From Tricholomella constricta (lineage: Eukaryota > Basidiomycota > Agaricomycetes > Agaricales > Lyophyllaceae), in NCBI GenBank assembly GCA_013368375.1, contig JAACJP010000004.1:1364001-1428000 (forward strand): DNA of 64,000 bases. The letters run 5' to 3'. Positions 1 to 12,263 of the stretch are shown here, piece after piece; position 1 is the stretch's first letter, and each line of letters begins with the position of its first letter. The translations under genes and the position numbers were made by a program. The notes beneath the pieces are model-generated. The model was not told the origin of the DNA. It saw nothing but the letters and a program-made list of their open reading frames with translations, and searched no databases.

Positions 1-279
1 CCCCCATCTGCGCCAAATCACGATGTCTACATTTCATCACAACACTCTCTGGCACCTGAACAGGCCTCGATACACCACAATATCTACGCCCTGTCTGCAC
101 CTCCGCCGCCACCACAGCATGACACACCGCCCTCACCACCACCCACATTTGAATTGACGCCGAGTTCGATTGCGAAAGCACAGAAACACAGTCGTTTTGC
201 CATTAGTGCACTCGACTACGAGGATGCTGCAACGGCGAGAAAGGAGCTCAGAGCCGCGCTTGCGACTCTGGGAGGGTGA
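1..279 (+). CDS. VTA1: Vta1/LIP5-like ESCRT regulator, 3' end only
   Basis: Partial gene, cut by the window start; frame 1 is open from base 1 to the TGA at 277-279. The visible 92 residues are a Pro/Ala-rich linker followed by a C-terminal helix pair beginning near IAKAQKHSRFAISALDYED and ending ALATLGG. That matches the Vta1 C-terminal domain, which dimerises and stimulates the AAA ATPase Vps4 in multivesicular-body sorting at endosomes. The N-terminal MIT-like part lies outside the window. The call rests on the short C-terminal domain alone, which is characteristic. Confidence 0.8.
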   Translation, partial: PPSAPNHDVYISSQHSLAPEQASIHHNIYALSAPPPPPQHDTPPSPPPTFELTPSSIAKAQKHSRFAISALDYEDAATARKELRAALATLGG

Positions 280-588
280 TTCCGTTCCACCGGTTGTGCT
301 TCTTTCTCTCTTCATTTTTCCTTCTGCACTTTTTTACGAGTGGAACGTGTTTCATCATGATCATGTAACACATTATATTGCCTTCCTTGGACTGTATGCC
401 GAAGTCAAATTCTTCCAGGTCGCGGCGCCGCGATCCACCATGCCCACCTTCTGGTAACGTATATATTATACTATGTGCTGTATCTTACCCACCAACGCTA
501 ATAACGTCGTCCGGACTCCTTGACGGAAACTACAGGCTGCTCGGCGGATAACTGGGTAAAAGAATCTCAAAGATAGAAGCTCAATCAA
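280..588. other. Intergenic, tail-to-tail
   Basis: Space between the converging 3' ends of VTA1 and the arrestin-like gene. It is pyrimidine-rich just after the VTA1 stop, then AT-richer. No RNA gene, repeat or further reading frame of note. Confidence 0.5.
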
Positions 589-3500
589 TCAAGGCTCGTT
601 CAGCTCCAGCCACCGCTGCCTCTCCTCCAGTTCTCTGATCCTCTCCTTCACTGAATTCGAGGATTCTCCGATACTGCCACCCGCGTGTTCCTTAAGCGCT
701 AATATCGATGGCCGCGATCCTACATCTGGACGTGAGTCATTACCGGGAACAGCCTCAAGGAAGTCCGGCCTTCGCCTCGTGTCTGGCTGCCGCTGTGAGT
801 ATTGATACGGCCCTGGATCATTGTAGTTGTCACGAGGCCGGGGAATGCAAGAAGGCGGTGTTGTATGTGGTACTGTGAATGTTACTCCTGTTGGTGCTGG
901 TGGCACCTGCGAGGTTATCATGGAAGGCGGCCTGGGCAATATTTGCAACGCGCCGCTGCTAACGTCACTAAACCCTGAGCTTTGTTTGTAAGGCAGGGAA
1001 GCTGGGTGCTCAGAAATCAAAACTGGTAGACAGATCGGCTCGCCTGGATGAGATTGGGTAAGTGTTGCTGTCGTCTGAGGAAACATGATGGCTGTAGGGT
1101 CATGGCCACTGCCTTGGTTTTGTAAAATTTCAGAAGGATGGATCGATTCCTGTGTGGGGTGGTCTTTTGGGTACCCATGCATGCTGATCAAACCGTGATC
1201 TTTAAAAGCGAGTTGGGAAGATGATACTGGGACCATGTCGTGCGCGCAAGACAAAGACGCGTCGTCTAGGCTGGCTTGTGAAGTCAAGGCTGCAGCTGCA
1301 GCCTCCATTTTGATATGAACACGCTGTGCAAAGGAGGACGGTCCGTGGGGACGAATAGGCCTGGTCCAGGTAATTGGAGGGCGCGAATTGCCAGGCCGCA
1401 AGTCAACTTCGTACACTTGAGATTTTTGTTTCATTAACGCGGACCCTTGAAAGCTTGCCTCCGATGTTGTTTGACATTGTACTTGGTGCCTCTCATTGTC
1501 TTGTGCGCAAGCCGACTGGCAGAGGCCCTGAACGGAAGCGTGATATAAGTCGGCAAAACGTGGCGCATTCTCATATTCTGGGTCAACTCGAACGATATGT
1601 GGAACAATCTCGTCCGCGTCGTCTTCATAGATAGTCATATCTCCTAGGTCGTCACTGGTACTGGCATCTATGTCGTGCTCGCCGATGTCAGAGCAGTCGG
1701 AGTCATAGTTGTTCCCCTCATAGGCATCTTCTGGAGCAAGAGAGTCGTTCTGAGAGTTATTTTTCTGAAGAGCTTGACCTGGCGACGGAAGACGTTCCTC
1801 GTCTGCCTCGGCAAGTGATTCCAGGGCCGTTGAGTTCGAACGATAAGGACCAGAAATACCTCTTGAGCGTGGGTGGTAGAAGCGTGGTGGTCGTACGTAC
1901 GGTTTTTCAGGCCGAGCATCTGCCAGTTCATGTAAGTGTTGCATAGTAGATTGTTCCGAAGAGGCTCCAGGCAAAGGGAAACTCGGCGGTGGGTCGACAG
2001 AGAGAAAATTGACAATTCGAACTGGTAGCGACGTCTGGATGTTAGCTGTGTGCAAAGCTCCAGCGCTCAAAGTGACTCGAAGGGAATATTCGACTTCCAG
2101 TAGTCGACTGCGCGTCACGGACAGTGCATCAAGCTGAGACTTGGATCAGCAGCTGAGGTATGTGGAGGGGTGCCTGCTTACTTACAGGTAACAGGATCGA
2201 ATGAGAGAACTCCAGCTGATGCCCAGGAGGGACACCTGTCCACCACCCTTTTGCACTGGCATGACCTCGTGCACTGCGTTGACCCATTTCCAAGACGGAT
2301 TCAGCGACCTGTTTCTGTGTGGTTGACGTTTGACAAGCATCGGGATCCATGTCACCAAAGGCGTCCAAGCGATGATCGGGCTTAAAGACAACAGTAGAAC
2401 GAATGAGAGCTAGCGCGAGACTTTTGATGGTTTTCTTGCTTGCATTGTCGACGCTCACTTTGACAAAACATTGTTGACCAGCGATCCAGTGTAGGCGGTG
2501 AACAGATGCTGTCAGCTCCACTTTCCCAGATCCACCCATGAACAAACTCTTCGTCGTAGCCGCCTGTAAGGGTTTCTCGGCAGGTAAAAGGATCGCGGAA
2601 GGGTTGAGCCTAGGCCAGATTTCGCAGTTGCGATAGAAATGAGCTATGGAACGACTGTCAGAGATGGAATCTTTGACTTTGATGGACCTGAGATAGGAAA
2701 CATCAGTCTCCAATAATCTGCCGACGCCTCCGAAGAATACTTGCACCATGGCGATGTAGCGGACAGCTACTCCCGACTGAATCTGTAGCGCACCTTTGGG
2801 AAGGCCGTAGTCCGCTGACATAGGAAGGTACATGGAAAAGGGAAGCGTGTATTCTCCTTCTATAGCCAACGCAAACCCTTCTTCATCAGGATGCGATTCA
2901 TAGAGACTTCCAGAGGTAGCCGTGACAGTAGAAAGAGGCGAAGAGCATTGGTAGAAGGGATATCGGTCATGTTCGCTAGTTATGCTTTCAAAGCCAACGA
3001 CTCGTACTTTCCCGCCCGAAATCATGACCGGTGCGTCGTTTTTACTGGACTTCTGAATACGAATTTTTACATGGCCCTGCAGATACCCTCCTTGAACGTA
3101 GATTTTGCGGTCCAAAATGATGTCGACTTCCACCCGAGCCCGAGATTTTGCTTGCTCGAGAGATGTTCGATCTTCTCCATTAGAGAAATGCCCTGGGATC
3201 GGTAGCAGAGCTGCTCCAGGTTTCAGTCGTGCGTTAGAGCTTCCAAGGATGGTCTTGAGTTCTGCGGCATTTCTTCCAGGGGTCGCATTTACGCTAAGAA
3301 GAGTGCCATGTCGTGAGAGAAGAGGTTGCTGAACGGCACCGACACAGCCAGGGCCTTCCTGTTCATTGTCCGCCGTCCCAGAATGGAATGACTGCGCCGT
3401 TGAAATTGACCGTGAAGAGTCGGCTATGGATTCAATATCAGCTTGGCTATGTCTCATCCCGGGAAGGCGGGGATTTGAGGCATAGATCTCCCTTGGGGAG

Positions 3501-3595
3501 CCGTGATGTTCCGAAGTGCCCACGCCATTGGGGGCAGGACAACGGCTATAGAGGAAATCAAGACCTAAACCGGCGCCAGTGCTGGGTTCAGACAT
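589..3595 (-). CDS. Arrestin-like (alpha-arrestin) trafficking adaptor
   Basis: Two exons, complement(2186..3595, 589..2133), 984 aa; the 52-bp GT-AG intron 2134-2185 joins ...HSILLP to LDALSVTRS... in frame. After a roughly 130-residue disordered leader, an arrestin N-domain starts near EVDIILDRKIYVQGGYLQG. The arrestin C-domain starts near GKVELTASVHRLHWIAGQ and crosses the splice. The last 400 residues are acidic or Pro/Ser-rich low complexity, ending in a short charged helix (RIRELEERQRWLEL). Fungal alpha-arrestins recruit Rsp5-type ubiquitin ligases to membrane cargo. I see no clear PPxY motif, so the ligase link is unproven. A PalF/Rim8-type role is an alternative I cannot exclude. Confidence 0.75.
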
Positions 3596-3845
3596 GGCAC
3601 CAGGCAGTTTGAGTAAGGAATGGTCCTGGCAAGGATGGATGGAACGCCGATCGATTACTATAGTGGATTACAGCCGCGAACAACACAGGCCAGATACAGA
3701 ACTATAATTTCAGCTTGAAGTACTAAGATGAGCCCAAGTCGACGACACTACGGATACAACGCTATGAAACATGGACTAAAATCTGCTTAAAAACACCCCC
3801 GTGCTATGCTACACGCCAACAGAGAAATTCCGTGTAGTAACGACC

Positions 3846-4983
3846 TCACCAGTGTCCAAGATCTATCATGTCTCTGTCGAACCCGACTTCCAACCAAGAA
3901 TCTACACCATTCACTGGTAGCGAGGATCCTGCGAGGCCTGCGAAGCCCACGCGGTCATAAACCTTGCTCGCTGCTGGATTATTGTGCGCAACGTAAAGTA
4001 CAACACTCTCCTTTGTCTTGAGGAGGCTAACCACCCGTTGATCAGGAGGCTGCATTATGCAGAGGGAAATATAAAAAACTCACTTTTGCGTGACATTTCG
4101 AACTAAACGTTCAGCGCATCTCCGTGACCTCCAGTCAGGATTGGTATAAACCTTAGTGATGGCTGCGACTGTTTCACTCTCGCGTGTCACAGCGACGATG
4201 GATGCGATCTCCGAAGGTTTGTTGAGTGCCTCGATTGTATGAACCCAGAGCTGCTTGCGACTTGTGAGGAGTGTCGCCTCTTTCGTGGCCTGCTCCATCG
4301 TTAAAACAAATGGCACCTGAATTTTTTAGCGTCAAGAAAAAAGCCAAGAACAGGAGTCAAAAGGTGCTCACAGCTTCCGAAGCAAAGCCATAACAAAGCT
4401 TTGCAGTAGCAGGAATATCACTTGCAACTGCAAGTCGCATGTCGTAGGAGACATCGGGCAGTGTTGTGAATTTTCGAACTCTGAGAGTCCGTCTTGTGCA
4501 AAAGGTGATCTTTGCTGCATAATATGGTTCGTGGTAATAGCGCACCTGCGCTAGGTGTGACCAAGTGTCTGCGAAGATGCGCGAGACCAGATCAAGGGCG
4601 AATACTGAATACACGCGTTCAACGTCGACGCATGAATGAAGCGCATTGGCCAGGAGTTGAATACGAGGTACGACGAAGGAGGGTACAAGGTCGGAACAAG
4701 GACGAGCGCAGAATATGAAGATTGGATATTCACCCATCGCATGGTGGGTACAAGAAAGGACGAAATCGATCTCATCGCCGGTGCTGCATATTATCCAGAC
4801 TTCAAGATGTTCATCGTTGGCCGAACTCTCAGCAGCCTGAGTTGCTCTCAGAGCATGGGAATAAATGATGTTTGAATTGCGCGGGTCGGATTTGAATGCG
4901 TTCCAAACGCCACAAGGGAGAGAGCTGGCGGAGTGACAGACGTTGATTGTGGGAGTGGAGATCTTGGAAAGAACAGCAGGCAT
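3846..4983 (-). CDS. GNAT-family N-acetyltransferase
   Basis: Three exons, complement(4372..4983, 4084..4316, 3846..4026), 341 aa; introns 4317-4371 and 4027-4083. The second acceptor is the TTAG ending at 4027, because the nearer TGCAG breaks the frame. The C-terminal third carries the GNAT signature: beta-strand IVAVTRESETVAAITKVYT, the acetyl-CoA loop WRSRRCAERLVRNV, and the closing YVAHNNPAASKVYDRVGF. The N-terminal 200 residues are poorly conserved, as in many fungal members of this group. The substrate is unknown. It lies head-to-tail with the arrestin gene and diverges from POP3. Confidence 0.75.
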
Positions 4984-5517
4984 CGGAATGGAGACAATGT
5001 TTTGTTTCGAAGGGTTTTATATATTTCATTGTAAGGTACTGCTCAGGAAGAAGGCAGTCAATTGAAATACGGAAGCACTTCAGAGCACTACACCTTTGAA
5101 AGATCGGGTCAAACGCCGTGATCTATATATCGTCACTAAAGTCGAAAACAAAATTGGTATATGGATCTGTGGTATCCTCTGGAGACTAGGATCACTGCCT
5201 AGCATAGCCCCGAGGGAAAAGGTGTAGCAGCTTGCTGTATGTGTATGTGCCTTCTGAATCTATTGTATTATATATCATCGATGGTGCTGTCAATGTCATC
5301 GGACGAGATAGACTTATGGCACTTAGCACTACCATCGCCAGAAGCATTAGGATATAACGCACGTTGAAGCTCGTCGCGACGTCGCATTCAAACTGGATGA
5401 AATTACTTGCCTTGTACATGTTGCAGGCGCATTCACGTGTGGCTTCTTCACTAAAGTTGAATATTACATAAGTGACTGCCGTAATAGATAGCTCTGGCAA
5501 CTTCAGACGCTTTTAAT
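4984..5517. promoter_or_regulatory. Divergent intergenic region, GNAT / POP3
   Basis: 534 bp between two genes that point away from each other, so it should hold both promoters. A 102-codon frame on the minus strand (5192-5500) has one hydrophobic stretch but no family resemblance, and I do not call it a gene. Confidence 0.4.
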
Positions 5518-6545
5518 ATGTCGAATAAAACTGCTAGGACGCACAATCACGTCTCCAACCGTGCAAAAATCCGAGATGGTGGAGCAAGAAAGGTGGTGTT
5601 CAGGGGTTTGCTTGACAATCCTTATCGCATTCAATGGTATTGATTTTACTATCTATCGCTTTGAAGGTAACTGACTTGTTTTTTGAAGGCCGACTGTTCC
5701 ATTTAATGTACAGAGCGCTATTTTGGCTCTTACTCTTGCCACGCTGGATGGCGTTGCAGAGCACCAACTGAAAAGGAAACGGAAACGGCAACCAAAGGCA
5801 GACCAACAGCAGCAACAGCCCCAAAAGAAGAGGCTGGTTGATGCGCCTTCCGAAACCCAGTCACCAGGGTTTAACGATGCGCAGACTGTGGCTATAGATG
5901 GCTCCTCAGCATCAGCATCTTTGGAGGAAGTTTCTTTTGAACGGCCAATAATTCTACAACACCTGGTCATTGGAATCAACGAAGTGACGAAGCAACTGGA
6001 ATCACAAATTCGGACCAAGCGTCTCACGGTGATCAGTACAACGAGCGACCCGATACAAGCTCTGCATTCATGCTCATTACAAGTCATCCTCGTCTGTCGT
6101 GCCGACATCAATCCACCTATATTGATTGACCATCTCCCACACTTGGTGGCGGCTTACAATTCACTGCAACCTCAATCTCCGATCAAACTCGTTCCATTGC
6201 CAGTCGGGGCAGAACTCTTATTGTCTCGAGCAGTTGGATTGCGAAGAGCCGCCGTAATGGGTATCGATGTACGTCGTGAAATTGAGCGACCCCTCTTCCT
6301 GTTCTGACCTGTCTAAGTCTGAATGGCCGGACTTGAATGCTTTCATGTCGTCTCTGGAGACCGTCCCAACACTGGCTGCGACGTGGCTGACGTCCTCCGT
6401 TCCTCACCCAAAGTTTGTTCCTACCCATATAAAGCATCTTCGGACATCGGCACCTAAGGATATGAAGGTCGAGAAACAAAGAAGGAAAGAAGGAAAGGCA
6501 CTAAAGAAAGAGACAGGAAGTAAAAAGATATTGGAACCGCGGTGA
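5518..6545 (+). CDS. POP3: RNase P/MRP subunit Pop3-like
   Basis: Three exons, join(5518..5636, 5689..6268, 6318..6545), 308 aa. The ATG at 5518 opens MSNKTARTHNHV. The first intron splits the Trp codon of RIQW before PTVPFNVQ, which restores the family's conserved N-terminal block (VVFRGLLDNPYRIQWPTVP). A Lys/Gln-rich insert follows, then the L7Ae-like fold: ITKQLE-type helix, VILVCRADINPPILIDHLPHLVAA, VKLVPLP-like KLVPLPVGAELLLSRA and LRRAAVMGID. The tail is strongly basic. Pop3 binds the RNA of RNase P and RNase MRP in the nucleolus (tRNA and rRNA processing). Confidence 0.85.
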
Positions 6546-6813
6546 CTATTTGAAGACCTAAATCGCAGATGCAACGGCTATAGCATAATTTGGATGCCCT
6601 TTGCTAAATCCGAGAGATCGACGTTATGAATAGTAGCCATGTTATCCACACGCCCTCTCGACACCCTAAGATCGCGTCTTGTATAGCACTTGCAGCGGTA
6701 AGAGCTCAACGCGAGATGTAACGATCACATGAGCACACAATTACTTGCCCCGGTGGTGTTCTGTCACGCTGAACGTTATACGAGTAGTATGATCTAGTAT
6801 CAACCATACCAAG

Positions 6814-8313
6814 ATGCTCCTTGCTATCGTGGGCACGCGTTACTCAGGAAAATCGGAAGTCCAAAACTATTACGCATCTGTTCACGACTTCGTAGTTGTT
6901 CATATCGATCGAAATCACCTCCTAGACTCTGGTTTCGATGTAACGTAGCGTCTCCTTGTTCTTCAAGTGCGCTATTTCTCAACGTGTCCTGACAGATCTT
7001 TGGGGCCAGCTCACCCAGCCCGATTGGAGACGACGGGATCGTGCCAGCTTCGAACTCTGATGTGTTACTGATGGAGGCCGCTCCTACATCGCATCCAAAC
7101 CCTAGCTTCAGTGGCCAGGCTCTATACTTCCCTTCCGCACCAGAGCTTCTGAAATACGCCACAATGAACTGGAGACAAAATTTTGTGACCACGGACCTTC
7201 GCACGCGGGATCTGGTGAAAATGTTTGTTCGACGGCCATTTTTCATGCTGGTCAGTGTAGATGCGCCATTGAGCACTCGCTTTTTGCGATCGGGGGAGTG
7301 AGTTGGATGCAATCCTGCGATGTTTCAACCTAATCAACTGACGTCCATTTTTGAGCAGGAAGTCCCTTGAAAAGTTTGTTCAGGATCACGATCGTATGAT
7401 GTTCGGCGTCGGTTCAACAGACGCATCATCACATTCTGTCCAACGAGGCCCTTCCTGTCTATTAAATCTACGGGACTTGGTCACTGTAAATATCTTTAAT
7501 TCCTTCAGAACCCTCTCCGACTTTCATGGGCACCTCAAGGCGCTAAACTTAGTGGACGCAGAGAAACTGAGGCCTGGATGGGATGCATATTTCATGGTAG
7601 GAGCGTCCATACTACCGATTGGCGAACAGACATTCATTCAAAGATCAAGACATTGGCCTCCCTAGCTTCCCAACGTTCCAATTGCATGAAACGTCGTGTT
7701 GGAGCAGTTCTCGTGCGGGAAAACCGAGTGGTGTCTACCGGGTATGGTGATTATTTAATATGAAAGCGCAAACCGTAACCCTCTAATATAGTTATAATGG
7801 TACTCCTCGAGGACTTCAGAACTGTAACGAAGGAGGCTGCTCGACGTGTAACTCAACCACTTCGATAGATGATGTTCCAATCGAGTGCGTTTGCTTACAT
7901 GCAGAAGAAAATGCTCTCTTGGAGGCAGGAAGAGAGAGAGTTGGAACAAATGCTGTGCTATATTGCAACACGTCGGCATCTCGAAATCCCGCTATACTAG
8001 ACCTATTTTGACTAACGAGAATCTTTGTAGCTGTCCATGTCTCCGATGTACAATCAAAATTATCCAAACTGGAGTGAAGATGGTTGTCTACAATTTGACA
8101 TACAAAGTGTCAGTACTTTGAATACCATGATATAGTGATTTTGGGCTTACGCTTCTCAGGGATGATATGTCTGCTTCGCTCTTCCAAGAAGCCGGCGTCG
8201 AGCTTCGAAGATTTAACCCACCGAAGGTCTTTGATATGATTACCCAGTATGGTTCCATCTGTTTTCAGACGACCCAGGGTTCTGAACGAGGTGCCATGAC
8301 TTTGTATTTTTAG
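6814..8313 (+). CDS. DCD1: Deoxycytidylate (dCMP) deaminase
   Basis: Seven exons, join(6814..6939, 6996..7297, 7359..7596, 7650..7741, 7792..7971, 8031..8108, 8160..8313), 389 aa. It converts dCMP to dUMP for thymidylate synthesis. The C-terminal half is the zinc cytidine/dCMP deaminase fold: RRVGAVLVRENRVVSTGYNGTPRG, the HAE motif in CLHAEENALLEAG, and the PCLRC zinc ligands. The N-terminus MLLAIVGTRYSGKS looks like an intact P-loop, as expected for the kinase-like N-domain of fungal Dcd1. Most introns split codons and all close in frame. Its stop overlaps the TTI1 stop on the other strand. Confidence 0.9.
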
Positions 8314-11300
8314 GTCTCCAGGGCTCGAAGAATCGTAACAGCGTTAGCTGTGATATCCCAACGCGGTTCCATCAGGAATTGCATTGTAGGATAGGTATTA
8401 TGCATCGTGGAAGAGAGCGCGAGCCACACGGTATCGGGATTTTTGACGCCCATCCCCAAATACAAGTCTCGAGCAGATATTTGCAATTCTTCGTGCGCTT
8501 CCTGATGTAAAAATCGCCTGAACGCCAACAAGACTTCCCAAGCGGATGTTTCTTGAAGATGTACGCCTTTTACGGCGGCTATCATAGTCTTTATGATGGA
8601 TCTGTAGGTGCGATGGGAATGCGTGTAGGCCGATTCGGTTCCAACGGCCCCTAAACCTTTCCTTGAAAGTGCGTTTGTTGCATCTGCAACGTCAAGGCTA
8701 TTCAGTAGCACACGGAACTTGGGCCATACATCATCCCAGATTCGTCGGTACATGAAGCTTCCGACATGTGTCGCCAGGGATTCTACCAAGGCCGCGGTGG
8801 CACTAACCACAAATGACTCTGGATCGACGAGCCGATTGAGAATGAAAGGCCATGCGTAGTGTATAGATGGGAGGAGAGCAGATTCAGGTAGGACTGGAAC
8901 GGAGGAGGCCAGCAGCCACAAAATTCTAGCCCGAATTGCGGGAGAACCATGTGTCAAAAAATACAGTGACCGGGATACAATCTGTTTCGTCAGAGCCTGT
9001 ATTGGGGTCGGAGGCGGGTCTGCATTTGGATCAGCTTCCTGTGGAGGGGCATTTTCTTCAGTGTCGGCCGCTTTGCTTTCTCCCCATGCTTCGCGAAGCG
9101 CAGGACCATAATCGGTAGGATCATCTTCCTCGTCACGTTCGTGTCTGCGAGAAAACCACTGCAGGACGTCGTCCATCGATGTGGGGTGTCCAGTCTCTGG
9201 GGTCACATCTGGTGAGGAATCGGATTCAGCGGCTTGTACATCTGCCCGGATGACATTGACAACGTCTCCTAGGACCTCGATTAAACCTTCCACGATGGCA
9301 TCGTATCCGTGAAATTCGTCCAGTCGATCGAAACACTCTTCAACGACGTCTCCAGCACGCTCCACAATGTCACTGCCAACAAGCCGGACCATGACAGCCA
9401 ACACCTTTGTCGCCTCGACGTCGAGCCATCGCCGGCTCAGTCGACGAGATACAGCATCTAGCGCATAGTCAAAATTGGACAGTAAGAGATTGGCCGGGGA
9501 TGCATAGGATGTGATGACTGTTGTGAAATTGAGAGTTGCGAGCGCCGTGGTGGAGAGGTATACATCTGAGGAGACGAGGGACCGCAGCACAGGGTAAAGG
9601 GTGTAAATGAGCATGGGTGTAAAGTGCGCCTGCAAGACACCCGCTGAAACAGCAAGGAGCTGCAGCGACAATGCTTTTTGAAGTCCTGGTTGCTGCATCG
9701 GGGACGTCTTCTTTGCTACGACTGGTCGTATTATGCGAAGGGTTTCGTGGACAGAATTGACCCCCTTTACGTGCTGAACGAGTGTATCGGCATTGAATTC
9801 CTCATCGTTACCAAGAGCTGCATCTCCGTTCTGCTCTCCCTCATCAGCATCGTCCCAGAGCTCAGAGATATTCCTGACTAAAGTGCGGGCCAGCTTCATC
9901 AAACGCTTGCTTCTTCGAGCAGGTATTACATCGCCGAAGCCACCTTGAGACAAGGATACTTCGGCAACTCCTTCCAGAAGACGGCAAGCACACCATGTTG
10001 CTGTGATAGACCTGCTTCCTGTCCCGCTGCGACCAACACTTGCGAACCATTCCACCGAGAAAAGGCAGCCGTCTCCGCCCGCTCGACCCAGAGCACGAAA
10101 CATGCGTTCTAACGCATTTCGGGCACTGGCCGAAAACACATTTTTGAAATCTACGTCAGGGAAGGGGGCCCACTGCGACGCATCCGGATTACTCTCCAGC
10201 ATTAATTGGGCGGAAGACGTCTGTGTAAGGGTTATAGGAGGTTCTCTTAGCTCCAAGACTGATAGCAAGCTCCAACCCCATTTCTCAATTCCGCCGGTGG
10301 GTCCAAGGAGCTTGCCAATCCCAGTTGAAATGGACGTTAATCCAGTCTTCTCTTCCCCAGTGGAGGTAACCAGACGACACACAGCCTCCACTATACCAGC
10401 GACATGTTCCACCTTAGAATCCGCGTGCGTTGGGAGTAATCGGGGTAACGCCAGCAGATTGTCGTTTGTGGTGCGTAATAGTGTCTGCTGCAGTGAGTGC
10501 TGAACCTTTGACGACGTCGTGAGAAGTGACAGTAGTGATCCACGAGACTCAGCAGAGACGGAAGGCAAGTCGGAGTTGGATAAGGAGAGAAGGAAGTGCA
10601 GAAGTAGGGGCTGTGCATCTGGAAGTGTCATGGACGTGGCACCCAGGATTTTGGCAGAAAACATCGAGACAGCCAGAAGGGCTGAGGGTGTTGGATGCGA
10701 GACAAGGGGCGTGAGGGTATTAAGAGCAATGAGAAGTTGAGACGACGTTCCGCGAAGCCACGAGGGCGTTCGAGGTGTGGAAAAAGGTCGTGATTCGAGT
10801 GCAGGAATTTCGCGCTGCTCTGGTGGTGATTGCACCAGGTCTTCCAGGTCGACAACGTACTGTATTGCACCTTCTTTGGTGCAAATATCGTTTCCGACCG
10901 CTCTAACGATGGCAAGTTGCATAACGTTTAGAGAACCCGCAACACTCTCGCCATTCGCCCATCCCTTGATGTTTGAAGTGCCGAGAGCTGCCCTAGTCAT
11001 CCGACTGACGACGCCGGGAAGAACGGAAGGAATGAGATCGTCTGGAGCATACGTTCCAATGATCAAAGCCAGTAATTCCAAAGACATACGCTGCAACGGC
11101 AAGTGAGGCGTATCAACAGCCATTAAAAGTGAGTCAAGGGTTTGGCCCAGAATTGGGACAAATTTGGCTGTCCGAGTGTGTGCTTTAAGAATTTCCAAAC
11201 GCGCTTGTCCTCGTTCAAGCGATATCGACGAGTTGGTCCGATTAGGGTCTGAGGTTCTGTCGCGTAAGAGAGAATGCAGACATCGTCCAGCAGCCTCCTT

Positions 11301-11754
11301 CGTTTCGTCGTCGCGTGCTCGTTCTTTCCCTTTCCTATCAATCCCGGCAACAACAGCTCCGCAAAGCTTGAAAATTTGCTCCCAAACAGCCAGATCACAA
11401 TCCCACCACCAATCCTCACATAGGATTCCCAGAACGACGAATACTTTCTCTAGGATCTGATCTGGAATGTCGGGCGCGGCATTTCGGCGAAGTAGAGTAG
11501 AGAGAGGGAAAAAGGTATAAGATATGAGGTTTGGCGTTAAAACGAGACCTGACGCCTTGACATTAAGCAAAGTATTGTTAAGTTCAGCCAAGAGGTTGGA
11601 AACATTCGGAATCGATGCAGGGGACAAGAGCGACGATGCAAGCAGCGGTACACAGACTGTCTTGAGCTGCAAAGTCAATGAGAACCGGGCTCCAAAATTC
11701 AGTTTGGAAACACACCAGTTTGAAGGCCTGCTGTGTCTGTTCTTGCGTGGCCAT
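8310..11754 (-). CDS. TTI1: TELO2-interacting protein 1 (Tti1) homologue
   Basis: Two exons, complement(11716..11754, 8310..11666), 1131 aa. A 13-codon first exon (MATQEQTQQAFKL) is spliced through a 49-bp intron onto LKTVCVPLLAS. The rest is one long helical-repeat (HEAT-like) exon with Tti1-type blocks such as FFPLSTLLRRN near the start and DLYLGMGVKNPDTVWLALSS near the end. An acidic low-complexity stretch lies around residues 860-920. Tti1 works with Tel2 and Tti2 (TTT complex) to stabilise PIKK kinases such as TOR, ATM and ATR. It converges on DCD1 with a 4-bp overlap. Confidence 0.8.
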
Positions 11755-12263
11755 GGACGGACTCGAGTTGAAGACGCGGCTGAGGAACAGGGCATCACGT
11801 GCAACATCAAGGTGACGTAACCCGGACCGAAGCGCGCAATTTTTTCAGACGGCTGCCAGTAAAACTTAGTACCAATGCTATATCTGCCATCTTACGGTCT
11901 GTATCCATCGCGGCGTGCGTTAGTTAAGCTCCAGTTACATGGAGGCCCGTATCCAGACGCAACTTGTCGTCCGGCCCTGCACATGATTTACTGAGAAGAC
12001 TAGAGTCAGGATCCTTCCGTTCAGCATATTTCTCCGTTTTTTCCGCTCCCTTCCTTTTTATCTCTACTCTTCTCAATCTGTGCGTAGCTGCTTTATCTAC
12101 TCACCATCGTACTTCTGACCCATCCATATCTAGACTTTCCTTCCTTGATCTTCCCACTCGAGATCCTCACGATCAGACGTTCTCTGACCACGATTGTCCC
12201 TCCTCAAGAGTCCATTCTTAATATTTGTCTCCTAGACTTGGATCGGTTGGCGCTTTAGCAGAA
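11755..12263. promoter_or_regulatory. Divergent promoter region, TTI1 / ABZ1
   Basis: 509 bp between divergent genes. The half next to ABZ1 is strongly pyrimidine-rich (CT tracts around 12030-12230), typical of fungal core promoters. No other gene seen. Confidence 0.5.

Noticed and set aside
5192..5500. 102-codon minus-strand frame with a hydrophobic stretch, possibly a small membrane protein
   Set aside because: No family resemblance, no clear signal peptide pattern, and it lies in a promoter region shared by two divergent genes.
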